Assembly: GCF_003594915.1 (NCBI RefSeq)
Contig: NZ_QZCS01000001.1
Coordinates: 372,001 to 436,000, forward strand
Length of the DNA: 64,000 bases
Source of the DNA: Enterobacter chuandaensis
Lineage (GTDB): Bacteria > Pseudomonadota > Gammaproteobacteria > Enterobacterales > Enterobacteriaceae
Reading direction: 5' to 3'
The translations under genes were made by a program, and so were the position numbers. This document shows positions 10,303 to 22,241 of this stretch, in pieces. Each line of letters opens with the position of its first letter. Position 1 is the stretch's first letter. The notes beneath the pieces are model-generated. The model saw only the letters and a program-made list of their open reading frames with translations. It was not told the origin of the DNA and did not search any database.

Positions 10303-10698
10303 ATGAAACGATATCTTATCGCAGGCGCAGCACTGCTGCTCAGCGCCAGCGCGCTGGCCGACGAGTGCGACAAAGCGACCACCCAGACAGAACTCAGTGC
10401 CTGTGCGGCAGAGCAGTACCAGGCTGCGGATAAAAAGCTCAACCAGACGTACCAGGCCGCCATCAAACGCGCGGCAGCCCCTCAGCGCGACCTGCTGAAA
10501 AAGGCGCAGCAGGCGTGGATCGCCCTGCGTGACGCAGACTGTAAATTGATGGGTTCAGGAACCGAAGGTGGCACTATTCAGCCGATGATTATCAACCAGT
10601 GCCTGACGGAGAAAACAGCGGAGCGCGAAGCCTTTCTGGCCTCGTTGATGCAGTGTGAAGAGGGCAATTTAAGCTGCCCTTTCCAACCGGCTGATTAG
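10303..10698 (+). CDS. Secreted LprI-like (DUF1311) protein, possible lysozyme inhibitor
   Basis: 131 residues with a Sec signal peptide (about residues 1-19, ending ALA). The mature chain has the LprI/DUF1311 pattern: TYQAAIKRA, KAQQAWIALRDADC, and four or more cysteines spaced for disulphides, with QCLTEKTAERE near the end. Members inhibit lysozyme or are uncharacterised envelope proteins. The gene has a GGGGAG SD sequence and lies alone between the putA terminator and the convergent rutR, whose stop codon overlaps its end by four bases. Confidence 0.82.
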   Translation: MKRYLIAGAALLLSASALADECDKATTQTELSACAAEQYQAADKKLNQTYQAAIKRAAAPQRDLLKKAQQAWIALRDADCKLMGSGTEGGTIQPMIINQCLTEKTAEREAFLASLMQCEEGNLSCPFQPAD

Positions 10699-11333
10699 CG
10701 CACACGGATCCCTTCGATAATCATCCGCTGCACGTTATCCAGCGTACTCTGGAAAAACGCCTCGTCCTGGAGCGTTTTACCGGTCACCGCCTCGACCTGG
10801 GCCGCGAAGTCAGCGTAGTGCTGGGTTGAGGCCCAAATCATGAAGATCAGATGATGCGGATCGACGGGCGCCAGTTTTCCGCTGGCGACCCATCCGGCAA
10901 TAATGGCCGATTTATCGTCCACCAGCTGCTTTAAATCGCCGGTCAGCTCCGCCTGCAACAGCGGCGCGCCCTGCAACATCTCCAGGCAGAACAGCCTTGA
11001 TGCCTGCGGGTAATCACGCGATACCTCCAGCTTCAGGCGTATGTACTCCTCTATCGCCACCAGCGGGGCCAGCTCTTCGCGAAATGCTTTAAGTGGTGCG
11101 AGCCAGATATCCAGGATCTGCTGCATCACCGCCACATACAGCGCCTCTTTCGACGGGTAGTAGTAGAGCAGATTGGTCTTGGACACCCCGGCCTGCTCCG
11201 CCACCTGCTCAAGGCGCGTACCGTGAATACCAAACTGCGAAAATGTCTCCAGCGCGGCGCTGAGGATCGCCTGTTTCTTGGCGCTCACCGCCTGCGAACG
11301 TTTACCGGGTGTTTTCACTGCGCCTTGTGTCAT
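10695..11333 (-). CDS. rutR: RutR, TetR-family pyrimidine-responsive regulator
   Basis: 212 residues. The TetR helix-turn-helix is at about residues 18-65 (TRLEQVAEQAGVSKTNLLYYYPSKEALY), followed by the ligand domain. RutR is known to bind uracil and thymine and to repress the rut operon in their absence. It is divergent from rutA across 245 bases that hold a RutR-like palindrome and a sigma-54 promoter. Confidence 0.96.
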   Translation of the reverse strand: MTQGAVKTPGKRSQAVSAKKQAILSAALETFSQFGIHGTRLEQVAEQAGVSKTNLLYYYPSKEALYVAVMQQILDIWLAPLKAFREELAPLVAIEEYIRLKLEVSRDYPQASRLFCLEMLQGAPLLQAELTGDLKQLVDDKSAIIAGWVASGKLAPVDPHHLIFMIWASTQHYADFAAQVEAVTGKTLQDEAFFQSTLDNVQRMIIEGIRVR

Positions 11334-11440
11334 TTTCGCTCTCCTTATTCTGCGTTGCCCTCAGCATAGCAAAACCCCCGTCTCGCCACGACATCCTGCA
11401 CTCCGATCGCGCATGAATGCCTGTTTTATGTGCAATGTTT

Positions 11441-11456
11441 TTGACCAGTTAGTCCA
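11441..11456. promoter_or_regulatory. Candidate RutR operator
   Basis: TTGACCAGTTAGTCCA resembles the known RutR palindrome TTGACCA-N2-TGGTCAA, with a perfect left arm and a degenerate right arm. It lies upstream of the rutA sigma-54 promoter and between the divergent rutR and rutA starts. Confidence 0.65.
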
Positions 11457-11520
11457 CATTTAGCGGAATCAATTCCCCAACCATTGATTAACACATTAAT
11501 AACACAGCCATTTTCAAAAC

Positions 11521-11536
11521 TGGCACTGCCTTTGCA
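11521..11536 (+). promoter_or_regulatory. Sigma-54 (-24/-12) promoter of rutABCDEFG
   Basis: TGGCACTGCCTTTGCA matches TGGCAC-N5-TTGCA exactly, with the invariant GG and GC ten bases apart. It lies about 42 bases before the rutA start. The rut operon is known to be NtrC-activated under nitrogen limitation. I did not identify the NtrC sites with certainty. Confidence 0.9.
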
Positions 11537-11578
11537 AAAACACCGTTACACCTGCGACGTAATGAAGAGAGGTTCGTG

Positions 11579-13359
<1,781 letters not shown>

Positions 13360-13370
13360 GGAGACGCCTG

Positions 13371-13757
13371 ATGCCGAAATCCGTGATTATTCCGCCGGGC
13401 ACCAGCACGCCCATTGCCCCGTTTGTTCCCGGCACCCTCGCCGACGGCGTGGTGTATGTCTCCGGCACGCTGCCGTTTGATAAAGACAACAACGTGGTGT
13501 TTATCAACGACCCAAAGGCGCAAACCCGCCACGTGCTGGAGACGATCAAAACCGTCATCGAAACGGCGGGTGGCACCATGGAGGACGTGACCTTCAACAG
13601 CATCTTTATCACCGACTGGAAAAACTACGCCGCGATTAACGAAATCTACGCCGAGTTCTTCCCCGGCGATAAACCGGCGCGGTTCTGCATTCAGTGCGGG
13701 CTGGTAAAACCGGACGCGCTGGTTGAGATCGCCACCGTTGCGCACATCGCGAAGTGA
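13371..13757 (+). CDS. rutC: RutC, Rid-family aminoacrylate deaminase
   Basis: 128 residues, YjgF/YER057c/UK114 (RidA) fold. It begins [20 protein letters not shown] and has the conserved Arg near residue 107 ([11 protein letters not shown]). In the Rut pathway it is proposed to speed hydrolysis or reduction of aminoacrylate-type intermediates. A GAGGAGA SD sequence precedes the start. Confidence 0.95.
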   Translation: MPKSVIIPPGTSTPIAPFVPGTLADGVVYVSGTLPFDKDNNVVFINDPKAQTRHVLETIKTVIETAGGTMEDVTFNSIFITDWKNYAAINEIYAEFFPGDKPARFCIQCGLVKPDALVEIATVAHIAK

Positions 13758-13764
13758 GGCAGCC

Positions 13765-14565
13765 ATGAAACTTTCCGTCTCGCCGCCCCTGTTCGAGGGC
13801 GCGCCCGTGGTGGTGCTGATTGCCGGACTCGGGGGCAGCGGCAGCTACTGGCTGCCCCAGCAGGCCGCGCTTGAACCGGAATATCAGGTGGTGTGCTATG
13901 ACCAGCGGGGAACGGGCAATAACCCTGACACCCTGCCAGAAGGGTACAGCCTTGCGCAGATGGCGGACGAGCTGGCCCAGGCGCTGGCTGACGCAGGCAT
14001 TGCGCGCTACAGCGTCGTCGGGCACGCGCTGGGGGCGCTGGTCGGCCTGCAGCTGGCGCTCGACAGGCCCGATTCACTCACCGCGCTGGTGTGCGTCAAC
14101 GGCTGGCTGACCCTCAATGCCCACACCCGCCGCTGTTTTGACGTTCGCGAGCGGCTGCTGCATTCCGGCGGCGCGCAGGCGTGGGTCGAGGCGCAGCCGC
14201 TGTTTCTCTACCCGGCAGACTGGATGGCCGCCCGCGCGCCGCGTCTGGAGGCCGAAGAAGCGCTGGCGCTGGCCCATTTCCAGGGCAAAAGCAACCTGCT
14301 GCGCAGGCTCAGCGCCCTGAAAAAAGCCGACTTCTGCCGCCATGCCGCACGTATTCGCTGCCCGGTTCACATTATCTGTTCCGCCGACGACATGCTGGTG
14401 CCGTCCGTCTGTTCCGCTGAACTGCACACCGCCCTCCCGCACGCCCACAAAACGGTCATGCGCCAGGGCGGGCATGCCTGCAACGTCACCGAGCCGGACA
14501 CCTTTAACACCCTGCTGCTGAACGGGCTTGCCAGCCTGCTGCACAGCCATGAACACGCTTTATAA
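13765..14565 (+). CDS. rutD: RutD, alpha/beta hydrolase (putative carbamate hydrolase)
   Basis: 266 residues, the E. coli length. The fold shows an oxyanion-type loop ([12 protein letters not shown]), the elbow [11 protein letters not shown], and a late conserved GGHACN block. Note His-Ala at the elbow, where classic hydrolases have Ser. It helps to remove or detoxify a pathway intermediate. The ATG at 13765 follows GAGGCAGCC and starts seven bases after the rutC stop. Confidence 0.94.
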   Translation: MKLSVSPPLFEGAPVVVLIAGLGGSGSYWLPQQAALEPEYQVVCYDQRGTGNNPDTLPEGYSLAQMADELAQALADAGIARYSVVGHALGALVGLQLALDRPDSLTALVCVNGWLTLNAHTRRCFDVRERLLHSGGAQAWVEAQPLFLYPADWMAARAPRLEAEEALALAHFQGKSNLLRRLSALKKADFCRHAARIRCPVHIICSADDMLVPSVCSAELHTALPHAHKTVMRQGGHACNVTEPDTFNTLLLNGLASLLHSHEHAL

Positions 14566-14574
14566 GGAGCTTTA

Positions 14575-15165
14575 ATGAGCGAAGCCATTACCCCCGCCGC
14601 GCTGGAAACGCTGTTCACCGGCGCCCGCACCCACAACGGCTGGCAGGATCTGCCGGTCAGCGACGAGATGCTGCGCGAGATTTATGACCTGATGAAATGG
14701 GGGCCAACGTCCGCCAACTGCTCCCCGGCGCGGATTGTGTTTGTGCGAAGCGCAGAGGGAAAAGAGAAGCTGCGCCCGGCGCTCTCCAGCGGCAACCTCG
14801 AGAAAACGCTCACCGCCCCGGTTACGGCCATCGTGGCCTGGGACGGGGAATTCTTCGAGCGCCTGCCCGAGCTGTTCCCGCACGGCGATGCAAAGAGCTG
14901 GTTTACCACCAGCCCCGCGCATGCGGAAGAGACCGCCTTTCGCAACAGCGCAATGCAGGCCGCGTACCTGATTTTCGCCTGTCGCGCGCTCGGGCTGGAT
15001 ACCGGCCCGATGTCGGGCTTCGACCGCCAAAAGGTCGACGAGGCCTTTTTCACCGGCACCACGCTTAAAAGCAATCTGCTGATCAACATTGGCTACGGCG
15101 ATACCCGCAAACTTTACGGGCGCCTGCCGCGTCTGGACTTCGACGATGCCTGCGGGCTGGCGTAA
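14575..15165 (+). CDS. rutE: RutE, malonic semialdehyde reductase-type nitroreductase
   Basis: 196 residues, nitroreductase fold ([21 protein letters not shown] near residues 39-60). It is known as the Rut pathway enzyme that reduces malonic semialdehyde, or acts on an upstream peroxy intermediate; family members use FMN and NAD(P)H. It follows rutD by nine bases, with an AAGGAG SD sequence. Confidence 0.95.
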   Translation: MSEAITPAALETLFTGARTHNGWQDLPVSDEMLREIYDLMKWGPTSANCSPARIVFVRSAEGKEKLRPALSSGNLEKTLTAPVTAIVAWDGEFFERLPELFPHGDAKSWFTTSPAHAEETAFRNSAMQAAYLIFACRALGLDTGPMSGFDRQKVDEAFFTGTTLKSNLLINIGYGDTRKLYGRLPRLDFDDACGLA

Positions 15166-15174
15166 GGAGCGATT

Positions 15175-15669
15175 ATGACGACACCGGATAAACAAACCTT
15201 TCGCGACGCCATGGCATGCGTTGGCGCGGCGGTCAACATCATCACCACCGACGGCCCGGCGGGGATGGCGGGCTTTACCGCCAGCGCGGTATGCAGCGTC
15301 ACGGATTCCCCTCCCACCCTGCTGGTGTGCCTGAACCGCGGCGCGTCGGTCTGGCCCACGTTCAGCGAAAACCGCACCCTGTGCGTGAATACCCTGAGCG
15401 CCGGACAGGAGCCTTTATCCAATCTGTTTGGCGGCAAAACGCCGATGGACGAGCGCTTTGCCGCCGCCCGCTGGCAGACGGGCGACACGGGCTGCCCGCG
15501 TCTGGAGGATGCGCTGGCCTCGTTTGACTGCCGCATCAGCCAGGTGGTGAGCGTCGGTACCCACGACATTCTGTTTTGCGACATCGTTTCCATTATTCGC
15601 CACCCCGAGCCGCAAGGTCTGGTGTGGTTTGACCGCGGCTACCACGCGCTTATGCGACCCGCCTGCTAA
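15175..15669 (+). CDS. rutF: RutF, flavin reductase
   Basis: 164 residues, flavin-reductase-like split-barrel ([27 protein letters not shown]). It supplies FMNH2 to RutA using NADH. It lies nine bases after rutE and is preceded by a strong AAGGAG SD sequence. Confidence 0.95.
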   Translation: MTTPDKQTFRDAMACVGAAVNIITTDGPAGMAGFTASAVCSVTDSPPTLLVCLNRGASVWPTFSENRTLCVNTLSAGQEPLSNLFGGKTPMDERFAAARWQTGDTGCPRLEDALASFDCRISQVVSVGTHDILFCDIVSIIRHPEPQGLVWFDRGYHALMRPAC

Positions 15670-15690
15670 GGCGCTTTAAGGAGACAGACC

Positions 15691-17013
15691 ATGTTCGGAT
15701 TTCCCCACTGGCAGTTGAAATCGACCTCCACAGAAGCAGGCGTGGTCGCGCCGGATGAACGCCTCCCGCTCGGGCAGACGATGGTGATGGGCGTCCAGCA
15801 TGCGGTCGCCATGTTCGGCGCGACGGTGCTGATGCCGATGCTGATGGGGCTCGATCCCAACCTGTCTATTCTGATGTCGGGTATCGGCACCCTGCTGTTC
15901 TTTTTCGTCACTGGCGGGCGCGTGCCCAGCTATCTCGGATCCAGCGCTGCCTTTGTGGGCGTCGTTATCGCTACCACCGGGTTTAACGGCCAGGGGATCA
16001 ACCCCAACCTGAGCGTGGCCCTCGGTGGCATCATCGCCTGTGGGCTGGTCTATACCCTGATTGGCCTGGTGGTAATGAAGATCGGCACGCGCTGGATCGA
16101 ACGGATGATGCCTCCCGTCGTCACCGGCGCGGTGGTGATGGCGATCGGCCTTAACCTCGCGCCGATTGCAGTAAAAAGCGTCTCCGCTTCGCCGTTTGAA
16201 AGCTGGATGGCGGTGATCACCGTGCTGTGCATCGGCCTGGTGGCGGTGTTCACGCGGGGCATGATCCAGCGGCTGCTGATTCTGGTCGGGCTGATTGTCG
16301 CCTGCCTGATCTACGCCCTGCTGGCGAACGTGTTCGGCATGGGCAAGCCGGTCGATTTTACCCTGCTGCATCAGGCCGCCTGGTTCGGTCTGCCGCAGGT
16401 GACCTCGCCCACCTTTAATACCCAGGCGATGATGCTTATCGCGCCTGTCGCAGTGATCCTGGTGGCAGAGAACTTAGGGCACCTGAAGGCCGTGGCGGGA
16501 ATGACCGGACGCAGCATGGATCCGTATATGGGCCGCGCGTTCGTCGGCGACGGTCTGGCGACCATGCTCTCCGGTTCCGTGGGCGGCAGCGGCGTGACCA
16601 CCTACGCGGAAAACATCGGCGTGATGGCGGTGACTAAAGTTTACTCCACGCTGGTTTTCGTTGCGGCGGCGGTAATGGCGATGCTGCTTGGTTTCTCACC
16701 GAAGTTCGGCGCGCTGATCCACACCATTCCGTCACCGGTCATCGGCGGGGCATCGATTGTGGTGTTCGGGCTGATCGCCGTGGCCGGAGCGCGCATCTGG
16801 GTGCAGCACCGGGTCGATCTCAGCCAGAACGGCAACCTGATCATGGTGGCCGTCACGCTGGTGCTGGGCGCGGGCGATTTTGCCCTGACGCTGGGCGGGT
16901 TTACGATTGGCGGGATTGGTACGGCGACCTTCGGCGCGATCGTGCTTAACGCCCTGCTGAGCCGCCGGATGGCCGCCGCGCCGCAGGGCGCCGTCGTGCA
17001 TCAGGATTCGTGA
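15691..17013 (+). CDS. rutG: RutG, pyrimidine permease (NCS2 family)
   Basis: 440 residues and about 14 membrane segments. NCS2/UraA features include QHAVAMFGATVLMP near residue 33 and the later VAENLGHLKAVAGM and GLATMLSGSVGGSGVTTYAENIG blocks, whose acidic residues bind substrate. It imports uracil and related pyrimidines. It is the last rut gene; its end overlaps the convergent DMT gene by 13 bases and its terminator lies inside that gene. Confidence 0.96.
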   Translation: MFGFPHWQLKSTSTEAGVVAPDERLPLGQTMVMGVQHAVAMFGATVLMPMLMGLDPNLSILMSGIGTLLFFFVTGGRVPSYLGSSAAFVGVVIATTGFNGQGINPNLSVALGGIIACGLVYTLIGLVVMKIGTRWIERMMPPVVTGAVVMAIGLNLAPIAVKSVSASPFESWMAVITVLCIGLVAVFTRGMIQRLLILVGLIVACLIYALLANVFGMGKPVDFTLLHQAAWFGLPQVTSPTFNTQAMMLIAPVAVILVAENLGHLKAVAGMTGRSMDPYMGRAFVGDGLATMLSGSVGGSGVTTYAENIGVMAVTKVYSTLVFVAAAVMAMLLGFSPKFGALIHTIPSPVIGGASIVVFGLIAVAGARIWVQHRVDLSQNGNLIMVAVTLVLGAGDFALTLGGFTIGGIGTATFGAIVLNALLSRRMAAAPQGAVVHQDS

Positions 17014-17924
17014 TTTAACGTCGCGCTGTCATTTTCTGGCAGCGCGTTTTTCTTCCGCTTGAGCTTTAACTCGCTCACCAGCACGCCGACGACAATAAAC
17101 GCCGCGCCAGCCAGCGCCAGCAGCGGCAAACGCTCGCCAGCGAGTCGTCCGAAAATACCCGCCCACACCGGTTCGCCGGTATAAATCACCGTCGCGCGCG
17201 TTGGCGATACGCTGCGCTGCGCCCAGTTCATGGTCACCTGAATAATGGCGCTGAAGATCCCCAGCCCCAGCGCGACCACCACCAGCCCCGTGGACATCGG
17301 CGGCACGGACTCGCCTGCCGGAACCATCGTCGCAAACGCCACCAGCGACGCGGTGGCGAGCTGCACCACCGTCACGCGCTTAACGTCCACGTTGCCCGCC
17401 CAGGCGCTGATCAGAATAATTTCCGCCGCAATAGCAATTGCCCCGACGAGGGTAATGATCTCCCCCGGCCCCAGCGCCAGCAGGTTGTTCTCCGGCCCGG
17501 CTAATAAAATCAGGCCGATAAACGCCAGCACGATGCCGACGCACGACATCAGGCCCGGAATTCTGCCGAGACAGAGCCACTGCAATAGCGGCACCAGCGG
17601 TACGTACATGGCGGTAATAAAGGCGGATTTACTGCTGGAGATGGTCTGCAATCCCCACGTCTGCAGGCTGTAGCCCATCGCTATCGCCACCCCAATCGCT
17701 ACGCCCGCTTTAAGCTCTTTCAGCGTCAGACCCCGCAGCGTTTTAAGGGAGATCAGCCCAACGGCTATCGCCGCTGTCGCAAAGCGCAGGCCGACAAAAA
17801 AGAACGGATCGCTGAGGGACACCGCGTACTGGACGGCAAGAAAGGTCCCACCCCAGAACATGGTGATGAGAATCAGGATGGCTTCCTGCGGTTTTACGGA
17901 GAATTTAAAACGTGAAACAGACAT
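17001..17924 (-). CDS. DMT-superfamily transporter (two EamA domains)
   Basis: 307 residues, ten predicted membrane helices in two EamA repeats (LITMFWGGTFLAVQY at about 20; WAQRSVSPTRATVIYTGEPVWAGIFG at about 235). Such proteins export amino acids, purines or other metabolites; the substrate cannot be read from sequence. It converges on rutG with a 13-base overlap, so the C-terminal codons also carry the rutG terminator. It is transcribed alone. Confidence 0.85.
   Translation of the reverse strand: MSVSRFKFSVKPQEAILILITMFWGGTFLAVQYAVSLSDPFFFVGLRFATAAIAVGLISLKTLRGLTLKELKAGVAIGVAIAMGYSLQTWGLQTISSSKSAFITAMYVPLVPLLQWLCLGRIPGLMSCVGIVLAFIGLILLAGPENNLLALGPGEIITLVGAIAIAAEIILISAWAGNVDVKRVTVVQLATASLVAFATMVPAGESVPPMSTGLVVVALGLGIFSAIIQVTMNWAQRSVSPTRATVIYTGEPVWAGIFGRLAGERLPLLALAGAAFIVVGVLVSELKLKRKKNALPENDSATLNHES
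17022..17052 (+). terminator. rutG terminator inside the convergent DMT gene
   Basis: CGCGCTG-N11-CAGCGCG followed by TTTTTC, just past the rutG stop. The same bases encode the C-terminus of the DMT transporter on the other strand. Confidence 0.8.
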
Positions 17925-17993
17925 GCGACACCAGCAAGTGAGAACAATTCTGTAGTGTGCGTTGCCTTTGGTTACAGTTCAATGTTGCAGAAA

Positions 17994-18020
17994 TAAAAAA
18001 ACCGCCGGGAAACCCGGCGG
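17994..18020 (-). terminator. ymdF terminator
   Basis: CCGCCGGG-AAA-CCCGGCGG with a run of A on the left, giving a U-tract for minus-strand transcription. It lies 21 bases past the ymdF stop. Confidence 0.88.
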
Positions 18021-18040
18021 CAGGGAGTTAACCCGGCGTA

Positions 18041-18211
18041 CTACTTGTTGCTGCCGTGGCTGTTTTTACCCCCTTTTTTACCAGCCTCTGATGCACGCTG
18101 AGGGTCATTTTTGAAGTTACCCCCGCTAGACTGGCCACCTTTACGACCTGCTTCTGATGCTCTTTCACGGTCTTCAGCGAAATTACCTGAACCACCACGA
18201 TGGTTTGCCAT
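18041..18211 (-). CDS. ymdF: YmdF-like stress-induced KGG-repeat protein
   Basis: 56 residues beginning MANHRGGSGNFAEDRERASE. It carries two Con-10/KGG repeats (NFAEDRERASEAGRKGG and NFKNDPQRASEAGKKGG), typical of small hydrophilic proteins made in stationary phase or under stress. It has a TTAGAG-type SD sequence. The position beside rutG and wrbA matches E. coli ymdF. Function is unknown; a protective or disordered role is inferred for the family. Confidence 0.92.
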   Translation of the reverse strand: MANHRGGSGNFAEDRERASEAGRKGGQSSGGNFKNDPQRASEAGKKGGKNSHGSNK

Positions 18212-19198
<987 letters not shown>

Positions 19199-19218
19199 CA
19201 CCCAACAGGAGGACAAGC

Positions 19219-19446
19219 ATGCCAACTCAAGAATCCAAAGCTCACCGCGTGGGTGAATGGGCAAGTTTACGCAATACCTCTCCGGAGATTGCCGAAGCCA
19301 TCTTTGAAGTCGCAAAGTACGATGAAAAGCTGGCCGAGCAGATTTGGGAAGAAGGTAGTGATGAGGTGCTGGTGCGCGCCTTCGAAAAAACGGACAAAGA
19401 CTCGCTCTTCTGGGGCGAGCAAACCATCGAACGTAAAAACGTCTAA
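19219..19446 (+). CDS. yccJ: YccJ family protein
   Basis: 75 residues, acidic and soluble ([38 protein letters not shown]). It matches the E. coli YccJ family in length and in its place after wrbA. Function is unknown; co-transcription with wrbA suggests a role in the same stress response. A strong AGGAGG SD sequence precedes it and a terminator follows directly. Confidence 0.93.
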   Translation: MPTQESKAHRVGEWASLRNTSPEIAEAIFEVAKYDEKLAEQIWEEGSDEVLVRAFEKTDKDSLFWGEQTIERKNV

Positions 19447-19453
19447 GCGTTTT

Positions 19454-19486
19454 CCCCCCGCCATCACGCGGGGGGTTCCCTTTTAT
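19454..19486 (+). terminator. wrbA-yccJ terminator
   Basis: CCCCCCGC-N6-GCGGGGGG hairpin followed by TTCCCTTTTATTT. It lies between yccJ (+) and the stop of agp (-); the T-run ends inside the agp 3' end. Confidence 0.85.
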
Positions 19487-20724
19487 TTCGCCGCGTTATT
19501 CATGACCGCATTGAATTTATCGACCGGACAAAAGCCGTTCGCATCCACTGGACACCCTTTCAGCTCCAGCGTCACGCGCTGCGCGGGCGACTGCAGCGAC
19601 AGCACGCTGGCGTTACGCAGCTGCTCTGAGCTCTGGTAGACATACTCAATTTTCATCAGATCCTGGTTGGCATTGTTGTCGTGCCAGCGCTGGAAGACAA
19701 TTTTGCCGCCAATCGGCGTGCGCTCCTGCTGGTCGTGCAGCTGATACGGTTTGAAATCCAGGGCCGTCAGCAGGGAAGCAATGTTTGAGTCATGCCCCAC
19801 CAGCAGGGTTATCTTAGGCGCTTTCGCCTGTTCGGTGACCAGGGTTTTATCAATGTACTTCACCAGCGGCTTCGCCACGTTTTGCGCCACCTCGGTGGAG
19901 GTAAACAGCGAGTCCTGATAGCCGTTCTTCAGCTTCGACAGCACGCGCCACTGTTGGTCGGTTTTGATTTCCCCCCAGGCCACCTGGTCGGCCGGGAAGC
20001 CTTCGTAATACTGCAGCGTGAACGCGTCCACCAGCGAGTTACCCACCTTCAGCGGCCCGGATACGCCAGGCTCTTTTTCATAGTCGGCGCTGAAGGTATC
20101 TTTCGCGTCCGCCAGCGAGCAGACTTTTTTCTCTTTGCAGGATGGGGAATCTGCGTAATTCGTCATCTGCTCAAGCAGCTTATAGCTTTCTGCGAGCTGC
20201 ATTTTCTGCCGCTCGGTCTCCATCGCTTTCAGCGCTTTTTCGCGGAATTCCGGCGAGTTATCGGTAATCACCGGATTAAAGGTTGGGTCCATGGTGCCCA
20301 TCTTTTCCTGGTGGTGCACAGGAACGTCGCAGCCCGGGAACGCGCCGGTGATAAAGAACTGCGCGGTGGCAACGGTACGCTGCAGGCTGTTGGCGTAAGC
20401 ATAAACGCTATCCGCCGCTGGGCATTCTCCCGTCTTCACCATCCCCTGCTTCGCCAGCCACTCGCGCATATAATGGCCCATATAGACTTCCAGCACGCCG
20501 CCCTTGGTGGTGAGCTGACCGCCCGGCACCTCCCACTCCGGCCACTGCTTCGGCGTGGACTGCTCCAGCACGCTGCCGTTATTGGCGAGCGGCGCGCGCA
20601 GGTTATGGCGGCTCATGATTAAAACTTGCTCCAGCTGATACCCTTCCGGCGTCTCTTGTGCCTGCACGCCAAACGTTGCTGAAATGGAACCGGCGACTGC
20701 CAGCGCGAGTAGTGCTTTTCTCAT
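19483..20724 (-). CDS. agp: Agp, periplasmic glucose-1-phosphatase
   Basis: 413 residues, with a signal peptide (about residues 1-22, cut near VQA). It belongs to the branch-2 histidine acid phosphatases: SRHNLRAPL with catalytic His40 and the proton-donor HDSN motif near residue 311. Six or more cysteines fit periplasmic disulphides. It scavenges glucose from glucose-1-phosphate and can act on phytate. It converges with yccJ, as in E. coli. Confidence 0.96.
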   Translation of the reverse strand: MRKALLALAVAGSISATFGVQAQETPEGYQLEQVLIMSRHNLRAPLANNGSVLEQSTPKQWPEWEVPGGQLTTKGGVLEVYMGHYMREWLAKQGMVKTGECPAADSVYAYANSLQRTVATAQFFITGAFPGCDVPVHHQEKMGTMDPTFNPVITDNSPEFREKALKAMETERQKMQLAESYKLLEQMTNYADSPSCKEKKVCSLADAKDTFSADYEKEPGVSGPLKVGNSLVDAFTLQYYEGFPADQVAWGEIKTDQQWRVLSKLKNGYQDSLFTSTEVAQNVAKPLVKYIDKTLVTEQAKAPKITLLVGHDSNIASLLTALDFKPYQLHDQQERTPIGGKIVFQRWHDNNANQDLMKIEYVYQSSEQLRNASVLSLQSPAQRVTLELKGCPVDANGFCPVDKFNAVMNNAAK

Positions 20725-20838
20725 CCCTAATTCCTCACTCGTTTTAAAATGTCGCGTTCAGTGTGACAGATTCGTGACAATTTTCCGGGAAGCATTTCTC
20801 AAACTGATGATTAACGTGCTTACGCGGTGTGCCAATTA

Positions 20839-20853
20839 GTTTTATAATAAAAC
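20839..20853. promoter_or_regulatory. Palindrome before the HxlR gene (candidate autoregulatory operator)
   Basis: GTTTTATAATAAAAC is a perfect inverted repeat 24 bases upstream of the chosen GTG. On the opposite strand its surroundings match the palindrome upstream of the neighbouring SDR gene at 17 of 20 positions, so both may be bound by this HxlR protein. Confidence 0.6.
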
Positions 20854-20876
20854 CATACCTGACCGGAGACCTGACT

Positions 20877-21320
20877 GTGAAACGCACCCGCCTTGAAGAG
20901 AGTACCTGCCCCGTCGCCCGTTCGCTGGATATCATCGGCGACTGGTGGTCGTTGCTGATCGTTCGCGACGCGCTGCGCGGAGTTAAACGCTTCGGCGAGT
21001 TTCAGAAAAGCCTCGGTATCGCGAAAAACATGCTCACCTCGCGGCTAAAACTGCTGGTCGACGAAGGCATCCTTCGGCTTCAGCCCGCCTCCGACGGCAG
21101 CGCCTGGCAGGAATACGTCCTGACCGACAAGGGACGCGCGCTCCAGACGGTGCTGGTTGCCCTCTCCCAGTGGGGCAATGAATTCCTGTTTGCTGAAAAC
21201 GAATGCGGCACCGTTCTCGTCGATAGCGAACAACGCAAACCCCTGCGCAAGCTGGCGCTTATCGCCGACGATGGGAGCCAGCTGACGCCTGAAGAGATCG
21301 TGGCTAAACTCCCCTCCTGA
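20877..21320 (+). CDS. HxlR-family transcriptional regulator
   Basis: 147 residues from the GTG at 20877, which follows GGAG at nine bases and gives the usual HxlR start (KRTRLEESTCPVARSLDIIGDWWSLLIVRDAL). The Cys in STCPVARSLDIIG is the conserved N-terminal Cys that senses redox or aldehydes in several members. The winged helix covers about residues 12-95. An ATG at 20829 would place the palindrome inside the coding region and is less likely. The next gene is an SDR enzyme with a similar palindrome. Confidence 0.85.
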   Translation: MKRTRLEESTCPVARSLDIIGDWWSLLIVRDALRGVKRFGEFQKSLGIAKNMLTSRLKLLVDEGILRLQPASDGSAWQEYVLTDKGRALQTVLVALSQWGNEFLFAENECGTVLVDSEQRKPLRKLALIADDGSQLTPEEIVAKLPS

Positions 21321-21357
21321 TCGTTCCAGACGGCAAAAGCACAAAATGCCCAGTAAA

Positions 21358-21412
21358 TTGGTTGCATTATAAAACCAAATAGCAGAGAGTTAATTAAGTT
21401 TCATATTGAAAC
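21358..21412. promoter_or_regulatory. Two palindromes upstream of the SDR gene
   Basis: TTGGTT-N9-AACCAA (21358-21378) and GTTTCATATTGAAAC (21398-21412) lie in the 125-base gap before the SDR gene. The first shares ATTATAAAACCA with the palindrome in front of the HxlR gene. Together they look like operators for that regulator. Confidence 0.6.
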
Positions 21413-21445
21413 CAAATAACCCACTTTGCTTTGAGGTAATACACG

Positions 21446-22240
21446 ATGACTACGCAAATCACCACAGCCCTGATCACGGGTGCCTCTTCCGGGATTGGTG
21501 CCGTCTATGCCGATCGTCTTGCCGCGCGCGGCGCTAACCTGGTGCTGGTCGCCCGCCGCGAGGATCGCCTGAAAACCCTCGCCGCCGACCTGCGCACGCG
21601 CTACGGCGTGGCCGTCGATATTCTGGTGGCCGATCTCAGCGATGAAGCCGGGATCCGCGTCGTGGAAAATGAGCTGCGCCGCAATACCGCCATCAATACG
21701 CTGGTAAACAACGCGGGCACCGCGCAGATGGCCCCGTTCCTCGCGGGCGATGTGGCGCAGCATCAGGCCATCAACACCCTCAACACCACGGCGCTGATGC
21801 GTCTGACCTACGCCATCCTGCCCCGCCTGGCGCAGAACAATCGTGGGACGCTGATCAATATCGCCTCGGTGTTATCGCTCCATGTCCGCGCGGGCAGCGC
21901 GCTCTACAGCGCCACTAAAGCGTGGGTGTTGAGCTTTACTCGTGGGTTACAGGAAGAATTTACCGACAGCAACGTGCGTATTCAGGCCGTACTGCCCGCC
22001 GCTACCGCGACGGAGATCTGGAGCCATTCAGGGGTTACGGTGAACGACCTGCCGGAAGGGTCGGTGATGACCACCGACGATATGGTGGATGCGTCGCTGG
22101 CGGGTCTGGATCAGGGCGAAACAATCACTATTCCGCCGATGCATGACGCCACCTTGTGGACTCGCTACGAAGCGGCACGCCTTGAGCTGTTTAACAGCGC
22201 GCGCACCGGGATTCCGGCACCGCGCTACGTTAAAGCGTAG
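21446..22240 (+). CDS. Short-chain dehydrogenase/reductase
   Basis: 264 residues, classical SDR: TGASSGIG nucleotide motif (about residues 11-18), NNAG (about 89-92), and the catalytic Ser with YSATK (YxxxK, about 154-158). It should reduce or oxidise a carbonyl or alcohol with NAD(P)(H); the substrate is unknown. Genes regulated by adjacent HxlR proteins often handle reactive aldehydes or quinones. It is followed directly by the remnant of another SDR gene. Confidence 0.88.
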   Translation: MTTQITTALITGASSGIGAVYADRLAARGANLVLVARREDRLKTLAADLRTRYGVAVDILVADLSDEAGIRVVENELRRNTAINTLVNNAGTAQMAPFLAGDVAQHQAINTLNTTALMRLTYAILPRLAQNNRGTLINIASVLSLHVRAGSALYSATKAWVLSFTRGLQEEFTDSNVRIQAVLPAATATEIWSHSGVTVNDLPEGSVMTTDDMVDASLAGLDQGETITIPPMHDATLWTRYEAARLELFNSARTGIPAPRYVKA

Positions 22241-22241
22241 T

